From an uncultured Methylophaga sp. (GTDB lineage Bacteria > Pseudomonadota > Gammaproteobacteria > Nitrosococcales > Methylophagaceae), in NCBI RefSeq assembly GCF_947259025.1, contig NZ_CAMYKO010000005.1, positions 62,001-126,000 on the forward strand: a stretch of DNA of 64,000 nt, given 5' to 3'. The notes under the pieces were generated by a model. It saw only the letters and a list, made by a program, of their open reading frames with translations, did no database searches and had not been told where the DNA came from. Position 1 is the first letter of the stretch. Every line of letters starts with the position of its first letter. This document shows, one piece after another, positions 8,478-16,622 of this stretch. The position numbers and the translations under genes were made by a program.

Positions 8478-9503
8478 ATGAGCGAACTGAAACTACAGCG
8501 TATTCAGCACGCGCTGCCGACCAATGTCATCACCGGCTTTCTCGGGGTCGGGAAAACCTCAGCGATTCAGCATCTGCTTGAACAGAAACCTGACTCAGAA
8601 CACTGGGCTGTGCTCATCAATGAGTTCGGTAAAGTCGGCATTGATCGCCAGTTGCTGAGCAGCACCACAGACAAACAAGGGCAGATAGAGATCCGGGAGG
8701 TTGCTGGTGGCTGCATGTGTTGTTCTGCAGGACTGCCTATGCAGGTGGCGCTCAATCAAATGCTGAGAAGCCGTAAGCTGGATCGCTTACTGATCGAACC
8801 CAGTGGCCTGGGTCATCCGGAGGAGGTGATTGCTTCGCTGGCCGGCCCCAACTACCGGGGGATGCTTGATATCAGAGCCACCCTGACACTGGTCGATGCC
8901 AGGCATTTTAATGATGCGCGCTATACCGAACACCCGGTGTTTCAGCAGCAACTGCATATCGCCGATACACTCGTTGTCAACAAAACGGATTTATCTGCAC
9001 CCGCTGATATTCAGCAAATGGAAAAGACGCTGATTAGACTGCATCTTGATGAGATGCCGACGCACTATTGTGAACAGGGACGGCTGGATCCGGCCTGGCT
9101 ATCAGCGCCGGCCAAGTTTGATCAGGCGAAATGGGCCAATCCGCCCAGCGTGCTCAACCTGGAGTCAGCTGAAGCACCGCTGCCTGACTGTGGTTTCCTG
9201 AGAGAGGAGCAACAGCTCGATGGCTGGTACAGCTGTGGCTGGCGCTTTGAACAAGACTGGCATTTTGATGAGGCTGGCTTGCTTGAATGGTGTGCTGTGC
9301 AGCAAGCTGAGAGACTCAAAGCTGTGGTTAACATTGGCAATAAGGCCATGGTGATTAACCAGGTTGAGGGTCAGATGAAAGCTCAGCACAGCAGAACAGG
9401 CGTCGATGAGAGCCGACTGGAAATGCTGTTTCGGAGCAAACCGGATGCCGCCGCGCTGGAAACGTCTTTACTGGCCCGCCGCCGTGATTACTCTTCGGTA
9501 TAA
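8478..9503 (+). CDS. COG0523 (CobW/YeiR-like) GTPase metallochaperone
   Basis: A 341-residue G3E GTPase with Walker A GFLGVGKT (20-27), the metal-binding CxCC motif CMCC (79-82), EPSGLGHP and the NKTD guanine-specificity motif (168-171), then a CobW C-terminal domain. Such proteins use GTP hydrolysis to hand metal, often zinc, to client enzymes. The ATG at 8478 is preferred to an upstream ATG at 8415 that overlaps the DUF2796 gene. Its last 16 nt overlap the 3' end of the convergent DUF3299 gene. Likely clients in this island are zinc enzymes such as ThrRS or the FhcA-like protein, but that is inference. Confidence 0.88.
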   Translation: MSELKLQRIQHALPTNVITGFLGVGKTSAIQHLLEQKPDSEHWAVLINEFGKVGIDRQLLSSTTDKQGQIEIREVAGGCMCCSAGLPMQVALNQMLRSRKLDRLLIEPSGLGHPEEVIASLAGPNYRGMLDIRATLTLVDARHFNDARYTEHPVFQQQLHIADTLVVNKTDLSAPADIQQMEKTLIRLHLDEMPTHYCEQGRLDPAWLSAPAKFDQAKWANPPSVLNLESAEAPLPDCGFLREEQQLDGWYSCGWRFEQDWHFDEAGLLEWCAVQQAERLKAVVNIGNKAMVINQVEGQMKAQHSRTGVDESRLEMLFRSKPDAAALETSLLARRRDYSSV

Positions 9504-10066
9504 AGTTCTACCGTTTCCGCGGTCATGCTATAAGCAGACTGTGCCACATTATTCTCAGTGAAGCTGGTTGTGATGGTCCCTTCCAGCCAATAGGCATTAT
9601 AAATATCTTCCACCATAATGCCTTGTTGTGAGGTGACATAAATAATCTGATTGGGTGGTGGTGGTGGCAGGTGAATGCAGGCACCGAAGTAGGGCACCAG
9701 GAAAAACTCCGTGACTTCCTGTTTGTCGTTCATCTCTACAGGCACAATAAAACCGGGTAGCCGAATGGCTTTGCCGTCCATGGATTCAACAATATCAGTT
9801 GAAACCAATGCTCGCTGGTAGGCATCATCGGGTGCGGTAGACTGTTCCAGTGCGTTGAGCATTTTGTTACTGAGATTGTCCTCAGGACTGCCGTCTTCAA
9901 TCTCGTTGATATAGTCGGGTGGATTCTCCAGCGCTTTCAAATCTTTTTCCGGCAGCAGATCAACCCAGTTGATACGCTGGTAGTCTTCGGCCAATGACAG
10001 GCCTGAAAAAACAAAAAGAATAAGAAAGACGATCTGGCGGGTGAGGGCAGCAGTTAGCTTGGGCAT
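9488..10066 (-). CDS. Periplasmic DUF3299 protein of a zinc-uptake cluster
   Basis: 192 residues from the ATG at 10066, with a signal peptide (hydrophobic to about residue 22) and the DUF3299 core (IRLPGFIVPVE, FFLVPYFGACIHLPPPPPNQII). A longer open frame to 10204 would run across the proposed operator and into the divergent ABC gene, so it is rejected. DUF3299 genes commonly accompany DUF2796 and FtsX-type ABC genes, as in Vibrio zrg clusters, and the protein probably helps zinc import. The conserved Cys-Ile-His near PYFGACIH could bind metal. It is divergent from the ABC ATPase and convergent with the COG0523 gene. Confidence 0.75.
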   Translation of the reverse strand: MPKLTAALTRQIVFLILFVFSGLSLAEDYQRINWVDLLPEKDLKALENPPDYINEIEDGSPEDNLSNKMLNALEQSTAPDDAYQRALVSTDIVESMDGKAIRLPGFIVPVEMNDKQEVTEFFLVPYFGACIHLPPPPPNQIIYVTSQQGIMVEDIYNAYWLEGTITTSFTENNVAQSAYSMTAETVELYTEE

Positions 10067-10085
10067 ACGCAACTCATTATTGACC

Positions 10086-10100
10086 TGATATGTTGTATCA
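10086..10100. promoter_or_regulatory. Proposed Zur operator between DUF3299 and ABC genes
   Basis: TGATA-TGTTG-TATCA is a perfect 5-bp inverted repeat with a 5-bp spacer, the best of the four sites. It lies 20 nt from the DUF3299 ATG and 36 nt from the ABC ATPase ATG, so one site could repress both directions. Confidence 0.65.
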
Positions 10101-10135
10101 TCCAAGCTGATTGTACATGAATTGACTGTGTAAAT

Positions 10136-10801
10136 ATGCTCCTTATCGACAATCTGACATTCCGTTATCCGGGTGACGATAGAGACCTGCTCCATATCCC
10201 TCACTGGCAGGTCGAGGCCGGTGAGGCTATCTTTCTGTCAGCCCCTTCCGGCAGTGGCAAATCGACGCTGATTAATTTACTAGCGGGCATTCTTACGCCG
10301 CAACAGGGCACGATCCGCTTGCTTGATACCCTGATTAATCAATTGTCTGCTCGCCGCCGCGATGCGTTTCGGGCCCGTCATATCGGCATGGTATTTCAGC
10401 AGTTTAATCTCATTCCTTACCTCAGTGTGATGGATAATATTCGCCTTGCCAGTCATTTCTCGGCGCTGTCAGCAGCAGAGGCTGATAAGCGCGCATCCCA
10501 GCTGTTGGACAAGCTGGGGCTGACTGAAGCAGAAGCCGGACGTAAGGCAGGCCTGCTCAGTGTCGGTCAGCAGCAGCGGGTGGCAATTGCCCGCGCCCTG
10601 ATTAACGAGCCTGAACTACTGCTGGTTGATGAACCGACTTCGGCGCTGGATACGGCTCACCGTGACAGGTTTATTGATTTATTGATGCAGCAATTGGTGC
10701 CAGCACGCACCAGCCTGATTTTTGTCAGTCATGACACCAGTCTGCGGTCGCATTTCAGTCGACATGTCGAAATAGGAGCACTTCAGCATGATGCTGCTTA
10801 A
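10136..10801 (+). CDS. ABC transporter ATPase, LolD/MacB-like, zinc cluster
   Basis: A 221-residue nucleotide-binding subunit with Walker A SGSGKST (38-44), Q-loop, signature LSVGQQQR, Walker B LLLVDEPT and H-loop SHD. It resembles LolD/MacB-type ATPases that pair with FtsX-like permeases. It overlaps the permease gene by 14 nt. Given the DUF2796 and DUF3299 neighbours and the proposed Zur site, it probably energises a Zrg-like zinc-uptake system rather than lipoprotein release. Confidence 0.82.
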   Translation: MLLIDNLTFRYPGDDRDLLHIPHWQVEAGEAIFLSAPSGSGKSTLINLLAGILTPQQGTIRLLDTLINQLSARRRDAFRARHIGMVFQQFNLIPYLSVMDNIRLASHFSALSAAEADKRASQLLDKLGLTEAEAGRKAGLLSVGQQQRVAIARALINEPELLLVDEPTSALDTAHRDRFIDLLMQQLVPARTSLIFVSHDTSLRSHFSRHVEIGALQHDAA

Positions 10802-12002
10802 ACTTGCCTGCTACAGTCTCGGTTCCCGGCTGGGCACGGTATTGTTGACAGTGTTGATGATGAGCGTCAGCGTGTTTGTACTGCTCAGCGTCGAGAACAT
10901 CCGCCATCAGGCCAAGGAAAGTTTTCAGCAAAGTGTTTCTGACGTCGATTTAATCGTCGGCCCGCGTACCGGGCAGATCAACCTGTTGTTGTATTCCATT
11001 TTCCATATCGGTGTACCAACCCACAACCTGAGCTGGAACAGTTATCGGATGTTGCAACAGCATCAGGATGTCGACTGGACTATTCCTTTGTCACTGGGGG
11101 ATTCTCATCAAGGCTACCGGGTGGTGGGGACTGAACAGCAGCTGTTCGCGCATTTTCGATATCGCGCTGATCAGGCACTGGATTTTGCTTCCGGTCAGGC
11201 TTTTAATAAAACTTATGATGCGGTGGTGGGGGCTGAAGTCGCTTCCAGTCTGGGCTATCAGGCCGGCGATGAGATTGTGCTGGCCCACGGCATTGCCGAT
11301 ACCAGCTTCAGTCGCCATGACAACCATCCATTTCAAATCAGCGGCATTCTCAAGCCCACCGGCACGCCGATCGATCGTTCGGTATTTATCAGCCTGACCG
11401 GCCTGGAAGCCATGCACGCGGATTTCCCCGGTGCTGATACCGCCCCTAATCTGACACCGCAGTCGGTAACTGCCGTGATGGTCGGGCTCAAATCGAAAAT
11501 CAAAACCTTCACTCTGCAGCGAGAGATCAACCAATATGCGGGTGAAGCCCTGCAGGCTATTTTGCCCGGTGTGGCATTGAGCAGCCTGTGGTCAATGCTC
11601 GGCGGGGTAGAACAGACTTTATGGGTGATATCGCTGTTGGTGCTGTTGGGCGCTTTGATTGGCATGGTCAACGTGCTGTTACTGTCGATGCGGGAGCGGC
11701 AACATGAACTGGCGGTATTAAGAGCACTGGGATACCGGCCCGGCTTTTTGTTTGCCTTGCTGCAACTGGAAGCGCTGTTGATTACTGTCTCATCAATCAT
11801 CGTCGCCTTACTGGCATTAGCAGCAGGCGATATCTGGCTGCGCCAGTGGCTGTTGTCCCAATTCGGTTTGTTTCTTTCTGAGAGCCTGCTACAGCCGGGA
11901 ATGGCGCATTTGTTGATGGGGATTGTGCTGGCCGCGGTCGTGTCAGCCTTACTGCCGGCAATCAATGCTTACCGGCAGGGGCTGAATCTTCAACTGCGTT
12001 AG
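10788..12002 (+). CDS. FtsX-like ABC permease, zinc cluster
   Basis: 404 residues: one N-terminal membrane helix, a large MacB-type periplasmic domain (about 40-270), then three C-terminal helices (about 275-400) of the FtsX family. It starts inside the ATPase gene and ends 6 nt before the convergent sugar dehydrogenase stop. It would form the membrane part of the Zrg-like transporter with the ATPase before it. No lipoprotein-sorting neighbours are present, which favours the zinc role. Confidence 0.8.
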   Translation: MMLLKLACYSLGSRLGTVLLTVLMMSVSVFVLLSVENIRHQAKESFQQSVSDVDLIVGPRTGQINLLLYSIFHIGVPTHNLSWNSYRMLQQHQDVDWTIPLSLGDSHQGYRVVGTEQQLFAHFRYRADQALDFASGQAFNKTYDAVVGAEVASSLGYQAGDEIVLAHGIADTSFSRHDNHPFQISGILKPTGTPIDRSVFISLTGLEAMHADFPGADTAPNLTPQSVTAVMVGLKSKIKTFTLQREINQYAGEALQAILPGVALSSLWSMLGGVEQTLWVISLLVLLGALIGMVNVLLLSMRERQHELAVLRALGYRPGFLFALLQLEALLITVSSIIVALLALAAGDIWLRQWLLSQFGLFLSESLLQPGMAHLLMGIVLAAVVSALLPAINAYRQGLNLQLR

Positions 12003-12008
12003 TGTTAT

Positions 12009-13118
12009 TTAATTGGCGGGGGTGAGGCGGTAGATAATGCCCGCATCAGTACCGACCAGAACAGCACCGTTGGGTGCTTCGATGACATTACGGATACGGC
12101 TGTTCAGGCTTCTCAGCAAACGCTTTTCGTCCACGGCTTCATTGCTGTCATTGAGGGTGACGATATTCAGGTGTTGCAGTTTCATCGCCCCTGAGAGTAG
12201 CTTGCCCTGCCAGGATGGAAATAACGTGCCCTGGTATTGAATAAGGCCACTGGGCGCGATCGAAGGGTCATACATTTTGACCGGTTGTTCCATGCCTGCT
12301 TTTTTCTCTTCACCTACTGCCATCGGCGCCCAGTATTCCTGGCCGTAGGAGATTTCCGGCCAGCCATAATTGTTACCGGGTTTGACCAGGTTAATTTCAT
12401 CTCCGCCGCGGGGGCCGTGCTCCTGGGCCCATAAAGTCTCGGTGTCTGTGTTGTAAAACAGCCCCTGCACATTGCGATGACCATAGCTCCAGATTTCCGG
12501 CAGGGCATTGTCCTGACCGACAAAAGGATTATCCTCCGGCACGCTGCCATCGAGTTTCAGGCGCAGAATGCTGCCAGCATGGTTGCCCAGGTTCTGACCA
12601 TTTTCGCGTTCACCGCGATCGCCGAGTGACAGAAACACATGGCCATTGGCATCAAAAGCAATTCGGCCGCCGAAGTGCACATCATTGCCAGTGCGGCTTT
12701 GGGTGACAATCAAATCCTGCCATTCGACCAACTGCTTGTCCTGCAGTTTGGCACGTGCCAGCGTGGTCGCACCTTTACCATCAACATTTTTGATATAGCT
12801 GATATAAATCCAGCCGCTGTTGGCAAAGTCCGGCGACAGGCGGATATCAAATAGGCCGCCCTGACCGCCAACGCGTACGTCATTCGGCAGGCCGCTGATT
12901 TTAATAACCTCAGCGGAACCGGCTTTGATATGGTTCAGCTTGTTCTCACGCTGCGTCACCAGCAGGCTGTTATCGGGTAATACTGCCATGCCCCAGGGGA
13001 CGGAGAGGCCGCTGGCCAGCTTTTCTATTTTGAGATCCTTGTCACGGCTGATGTCGGCACTCACCGAAAATGCTAACAGGCAGGTCAGGGATAAAGTCAG
13101 CGTTTGTAGCCATTTCAT
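12009..13118 (-). CDS. Periplasmic PQQ-dependent aldose sugar dehydrogenase-like protein
   Basis: 369 residues, signal peptide (cleavage near VSA-DIS, residue 21), then a six-bladed beta-propeller of the soluble glucose/sorbosone dehydrogenase family (YliI/Asd type). Conserved pieces are LSVPWGMAVLPD, HFGGRIAFDANGHVFLSLGDRGER, SYGHRNVQGL, EHGPRGGDEIN and NYGWPEISYG; the His, Arg and Asp there fit calcium and PQQ binding sites. Expected activity is oxidation of aldoses in the periplasm, with a cupredoxin or cytochrome taking electrons. It is monocistronic and convergent with the ABC permease gene. Confidence 0.85.
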   Translation of the reverse strand: MKWLQTLTLSLTCLLAFSVSADISRDKDLKIEKLASGLSVPWGMAVLPDNSLLVTQRENKLNHIKAGSAEVIKISGLPNDVRVGGQGGLFDIRLSPDFANSGWIYISYIKNVDGKGATTLARAKLQDKQLVEWQDLIVTQSRTGNDVHFGGRIAFDANGHVFLSLGDRGERENGQNLGNHAGSILRLKLDGSVPEDNPFVGQDNALPEIWSYGHRNVQGLFYNTDTETLWAQEHGPRGGDEINLVKPGNNYGWPEISYGQEYWAPMAVGEEKKAGMEQPVKMYDPSIAPSGLIQYQGTLFPSWQGKLLSGAMKLQHLNIVTLNDSNEAVDEKRLLRSLNSRIRNVIEAPNGAVLVGTDAGIIYRLTPAN

Positions 13119-13630
13119 ATTCAGTTCCTTTGTTAGAAAGCGTTACGAAAGTTTAGGTTCAGCGGCGTGAGCATTCGGGGGTATTTTAAGGCTTCGGGCC
13201 TGGATTGCTTCGCATACGCTCGCAATGACGTGAGCCAGATAGGTCGCGGGTTTGAGATACATCACATTCCATCACGCGACACCACTACACAATTAACCTC
13301 AAATAAAACTAAAAGTCGGCAAAGCCATACTCCCCGTCATTGCGAGCGTGAGCGAAGCAATCCAGTCCTAACATTAACGACGCAGAGCAGGACTGATTGT
13401 CTTCCCCGATATCAACAGCTATAGCCCGCAAAAAACCATTCTTCAGTCATTGCGAGCGGCAGCGAAGCAATCCAGTCCCAACATTAACGACGCAGAACAG
13501 GACTGATTGGTCACTCCCCGCTACCAGCAGCTATAGCCCACAAAACCATTCTTCCGTCATTGCGAGCGCTAGCGAAGCAATCAAGTCCCATCTTCAAGCA
13601 CACAGTGCATGCTTTGATGAATCGCCCAGT
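13119..13630. repeat. Repeat-filled intergenic region with 110-bp tandem array (family A)
   Basis: No gene is seen here. An inverted family A copy lies at 13201-13230. From 13336 a 110-bp unit begins GTCATTGCGAGCG and holds GCAATCCAGTCC. It is repeated at 13446, and a third partial copy starts at 13556. Each full unit folds: CAATCCAGTCC pairs with GGACTGATTG about 25 nt later. The two bases between GAGCG and AGCGAAG differ in each copy (tg, gc, ct). The array ends just before the selO stop codon. Confidence 0.85.
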
Positions 13631-15253
13631 CTATGAACTACATGACAACATCGAACAACCAGGCTTATTCCTGGCCCAATCCGGCCGTTTAGCGGCGTAC
13701 TCATGGTATTGCGGCTGTTCATCATAAGGCCGACGCATCACTTCTAATAATTCATTGACCAGTGAATAATCGCCTTGTTCCGCTTTATCAATCGCCAATT
13801 GCGACAGGTAATTGCGAAGCACGAACTTGGGGTTGACCCGATTCATTTTTGCCTTGCGGGTTTTATCATCAACGCCGTCGTCTTTCACGCGCTGCAGATA
13901 ACGGCGGATCCAGGCCACAAACTCGGTCTTGTCGGTTCTGTTCAGACTCTCCGGTGCGTAGAAAGCGACCATCAACGGAGCCAGCAGGGTGTCTTCGTCA
14001 GCATCAATATCTTTTACGCTGACATCAGCCAGGTGACGGTAGAACAGCGTCATATCTGTCTCAGTAAACTGCATAACCCGGTTAAGTTCCTGGTTCAGCT
14101 CTTCGTCTTCCGGCTTGAACTCGGCCAGGCCCAGTTTGTCAGCGCGCATCTGCTGCCATTTATCGGTATAGACCGTGACATAGTCATTCAGAATATCGCG
14201 CAAGGCCTCGGCGTCATCAATCAAGGGGTAAATCGCATTGGCCATTTGCAGCAGGTTCCATTGCGCGATTTGCGGCTGGGCGCCGAAACGATAGCGGCGG
14301 CCGGTGGCATCAGTGGTATTGGGCGTCCAGTTGGGATCGTAATCATCGACCCAGCCGTAGGGGCCGTAGTCGATAGTAAGACCCAGCACCGAGGTGTTAT
14401 CGGTATTGAATACGCCGTGGACAAAGCCCACCCGCATCCAGTCCACCACCATATCAGCCGTACGCTCGCAGATTTCCCGGAACCAGTTGAGATAGGTTTC
14501 CTTGCCTGGTGCGCCCAGGTGCGGAAAATCAGTTTCCAGCGTGTAATCGACCAGCTTCCTCAGGGTCTCGATATCGCCGCGCGAGGTAAAGATTTCATAA
14601 CTCCCCAGACGCAGGAAGGAGGGCGCAACACGACAGACTACCGCGCCCGGTTCGTTCTTGGGGCGGCCGTCATAGAACATATCGCGGGTGACCGACTCGC
14701 CGGTGGCGACAATGCTTAGCGCTCTGGTGGTAGGAATACCCAGGTGGTACATGGCCTCGCTGCAAAGAAACTCCCGAATGGATGAGCGCATTACCGCCAG
14801 TCCGTCGGCCATCCGTGAGTAGGGCGTTTCACCCGAACCCTTAAGCTGCAGGCACCAGCGTTTGCCGTTTTTGTTGATAACTTCACCGAGGTTAATGGCC
14901 CGACCATCACCCAGTTGTCCGGCCCAGTTGCCGAATTGGTGGCCGCCATAGCATTGGGCATGCGGCGCCATATCGGGCATCACTTCGTTACCGGAAAACA
15001 CACGGGTAAATTGCGCGCTCTGGCAATCCGCTTCGCTTAAGTCCAGCTCCTCCGCCATTTCTCTGGAAAAGGCCACCAGTTCAGGGGCCTTGAATTGACG
15101 CGGGGTAACGCAGGAATAACAAGCTTCCATGACCTGACGGCGGTGGTTATCGGTTACCGGATCGGCAGGTAATTCTCGAACGAACTTGTTGTCGAAATGA
15201 AAGTTAAGCGGCTCGCTTGTTTCCGTTGTGGTTTGTGCTATATGTTCAGTCAT
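13631..15253 (-). CDS. selO: Protein adenylyltransferase SelO (YdiU)
   Basis: 540 residues, the usual length. SelO is a pseudokinase-fold enzyme that transfers AMP to Ser, Thr or Tyr of proteins under oxidative stress. Visible motifs are YGGHQFGNWAGQLGDGRAINLGE, LQLKGSGETPYSRMADG, REFLCSEAM, FVHGVFNTDN and IDYGPYGW. The C-terminus ends GCSMLSCSS; the penultimate-region cysteine corresponds to the selenocysteine of animal SelO. It is divergent from ald with 50 bp between starts. Confidence 0.95.
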   Translation of the reverse strand: MTEHIAQTTTETSEPLNFHFDNKFVRELPADPVTDNHRRQVMEACYSCVTPRQFKAPELVAFSREMAEELDLSEADCQSAQFTRVFSGNEVMPDMAPHAQCYGGHQFGNWAGQLGDGRAINLGEVINKNGKRWCLQLKGSGETPYSRMADGLAVMRSSIREFLCSEAMYHLGIPTTRALSIVATGESVTRDMFYDGRPKNEPGAVVCRVAPSFLRLGSYEIFTSRGDIETLRKLVDYTLETDFPHLGAPGKETYLNWFREICERTADMVVDWMRVGFVHGVFNTDNTSVLGLTIDYGPYGWVDDYDPNWTPNTTDATGRRYRFGAQPQIAQWNLLQMANAIYPLIDDAEALRDILNDYVTVYTDKWQQMRADKLGLAEFKPEDEELNQELNRVMQFTETDMTLFYRHLADVSVKDIDADEDTLLAPLMVAFYAPESLNRTDKTEFVAWIRRYLQRVKDDGVDDKTRKAKMNRVNPKFVLRNYLSQLAIDKAEQGDYSLVNELLEVMRRPYDEQPQYHEYAAKRPDWARNKPGCSMLSCSS

Positions 15254-15302
15254 AAGCCTTATTACATCAGAATTAGTGTTAACAAAAAACCGGAGAAAAA
15301 AG

Positions 15303-16418
15303 ATGTTAATTGGCGTACCCAGGGAAAAGAAGAATCATGAGTATCGTGTGGGTTTGACACCAGCCGGGGTGCGGGAGTTGACCTCGGCCGGACATAAAGT
15401 GCTAATAGAGCAGGATGCAGGTGCAGCCATTGGCCTCAGTGATGAAGCATATCAACAGGCTGGCGGCGAGATTGCGGAGACAGCGGCAGCCATATTTGAT
15501 GCTGCTGAACTGATTGTGAAAGTGAAAGAACCACTGGAGGATGAACGGCGCCAATTACGTTCTGGTCAGGCTTTGTTTACCTATCTGCATCTGGCCCCTG
15601 ATTTTGAGCAGACCCGTGATCTTGTGGATTCCGGAGCGGTCTGCATTGCCTATGAAACGGTGACCGATGACGATGAGGGACTGCCTTTGCTGGCACCCAT
15701 GAGTGAAGTGGCCGGACGCATGGCGATTCAGGCTGCAGCCCATGCGCTGGAAAAGACACAGGGCGGCATGGGTGTATTGATCGGCGGTGTGCCCGGCGTT
15801 GCACCGGCCAATGTGGTCGTGATTGGCGGTGGTGTGGTTGGCATTAATGCTGCCCGAATGGCCATGGGCCTGGGCGCGGATGTAACGATTCTGGATAAAT
15901 CCCTTGCCCGGCTGAAAAACCTGGATGAACAATTCGGCCCTCAGCTGAAAACCATTTATGCCACCGCTGAATCGATAGACTGCGCAGTCCTCAGTGCCGA
16001 TATTGTGGTCGGTGCCGTTTTGCTACCCGGTGCCAGAGCACCCAAATTGATCTCGCGTCAGATGCTGGCCAAGATGAAACCGGGCTCCGTGCTGGTGGAC
16101 GTATCGATTGATCAGGGTGGCTGTTTTGAAAGCGCCAAACCGACCACTCACGACCAGCCCACTTACCAGGAGCAGGGCGTGATTCACTATTGCGTTGCCA
16201 ATATGCCCGGAGCCGTGGCCAGAACTTCCACCTTTGCCCTCACCAATGCCACGCTGCCGTTCGTCATGGCGCTGGCCAATAAAGGCATTAAACAGGCATT
16301 ACTGGATGACCCGCATCTGCTGGCGGGGCTGAATATCTATCAAGGCAAGGTCACTTATCAGGCTGTGGCCGAGGCACATGGTTACGAGTTTGTTAGCCCT
16401 GAGTCGGTGTTGGTTTGA
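15303..16418 (+). CDS. ald: Alanine dehydrogenase
   Basis: 371 residues. It catalyses reversible NAD-dependent deamination of L-alanine to pyruvate and ammonia. The N-terminal [18 protein letters not shown], substrate-binding Lys in VKVKEPL and His in TYLHLAP, the glycine-rich NAD motif VVIGGGVVG and [11 protein letters not shown] are all typical. An AGGAG-like site (GGAG at 15292) sits 7 nt before the ATG at 15303, so upstream frame-in starts are rejected. It is a single gene followed at once by a foldback repeat element. Confidence 0.95.
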   Translation: MLIGVPREKKNHEYRVGLTPAGVRELTSAGHKVLIEQDAGAAIGLSDEAYQQAGGEIAETAAAIFDAAELIVKVKEPLEDERRQLRSGQALFTYLHLAPDFEQTRDLVDSGAVCIAYETVTDDDEGLPLLAPMSEVAGRMAIQAAAHALEKTQGGMGVLIGGVPGVAPANVVVIGGGVVGINAARMAMGLGADVTILDKSLARLKNLDEQFGPQLKTIYATAESIDCAVLSADIVVGAVLLPGARAPKLISRQMLAKMKPGSVLVDVSIDQGGCFESAKPTTHDQPTYQEQGVIHYCVANMPGAVARTSTFALTNATLPFVMALANKGIKQALLDDPHLLAGLNIYQGKVTYQAVAEAHGYEFVSPESVLV

Positions 16419-16622
16419 ACCACAGAGGCACAGAGGGCAGAGTTCTTCACTATCCGCAGATTTCGCAGATGAACGCAGATTGCTGAGAGCAAAACAACCC
16501 GGAAAGAGAGACGTTGTACAGACGAACAAGGTTTTAGTTTAACTTTTTGTAATCTGCGTTCATCTGTGAAATCTGCGGAAAGGTTTTTTCATTCACTCTG
16601 TGTTCTCTGTGCCTCTGTGGTT
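16419..16622. repeat. MITE-like foldback element with 17-18 bp family B ends
   Basis: The element begins ACCACAGAGGCACAGAG and ends with its inverse CTCTGTGCCTCTGTGGT. An inner pair, CCGCAGATTTCGCAGATGAA and AATCTGCGTTCATCTGTG (about 16455-16580), is also inverted. It fills exactly the space between the convergent ald and YdjM-like stop codons. No coding region and no target-site duplication can be seen. Confidence 0.75.

Noticed and set aside
11333-11965. 210-residue frame opposite the FtsX-like permease gene
   Set aside because: Antisense shadow within a gene of known family.
13336-13600. Tandem repeats as a CRISPR array
   Set aside because: Units are 110 bp with similar sequence throughout, no short repeat-spacer pattern and no cas genes.
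13775-14719. 314-residue frame on the + strand opposite selO
   Set aside because: Lies wholly within selO; no recognisable domain.
16419-16622. Complete insertion sequence
   Set aside because: Only about 200 bp with no coding capacity and no visible target-site duplication.
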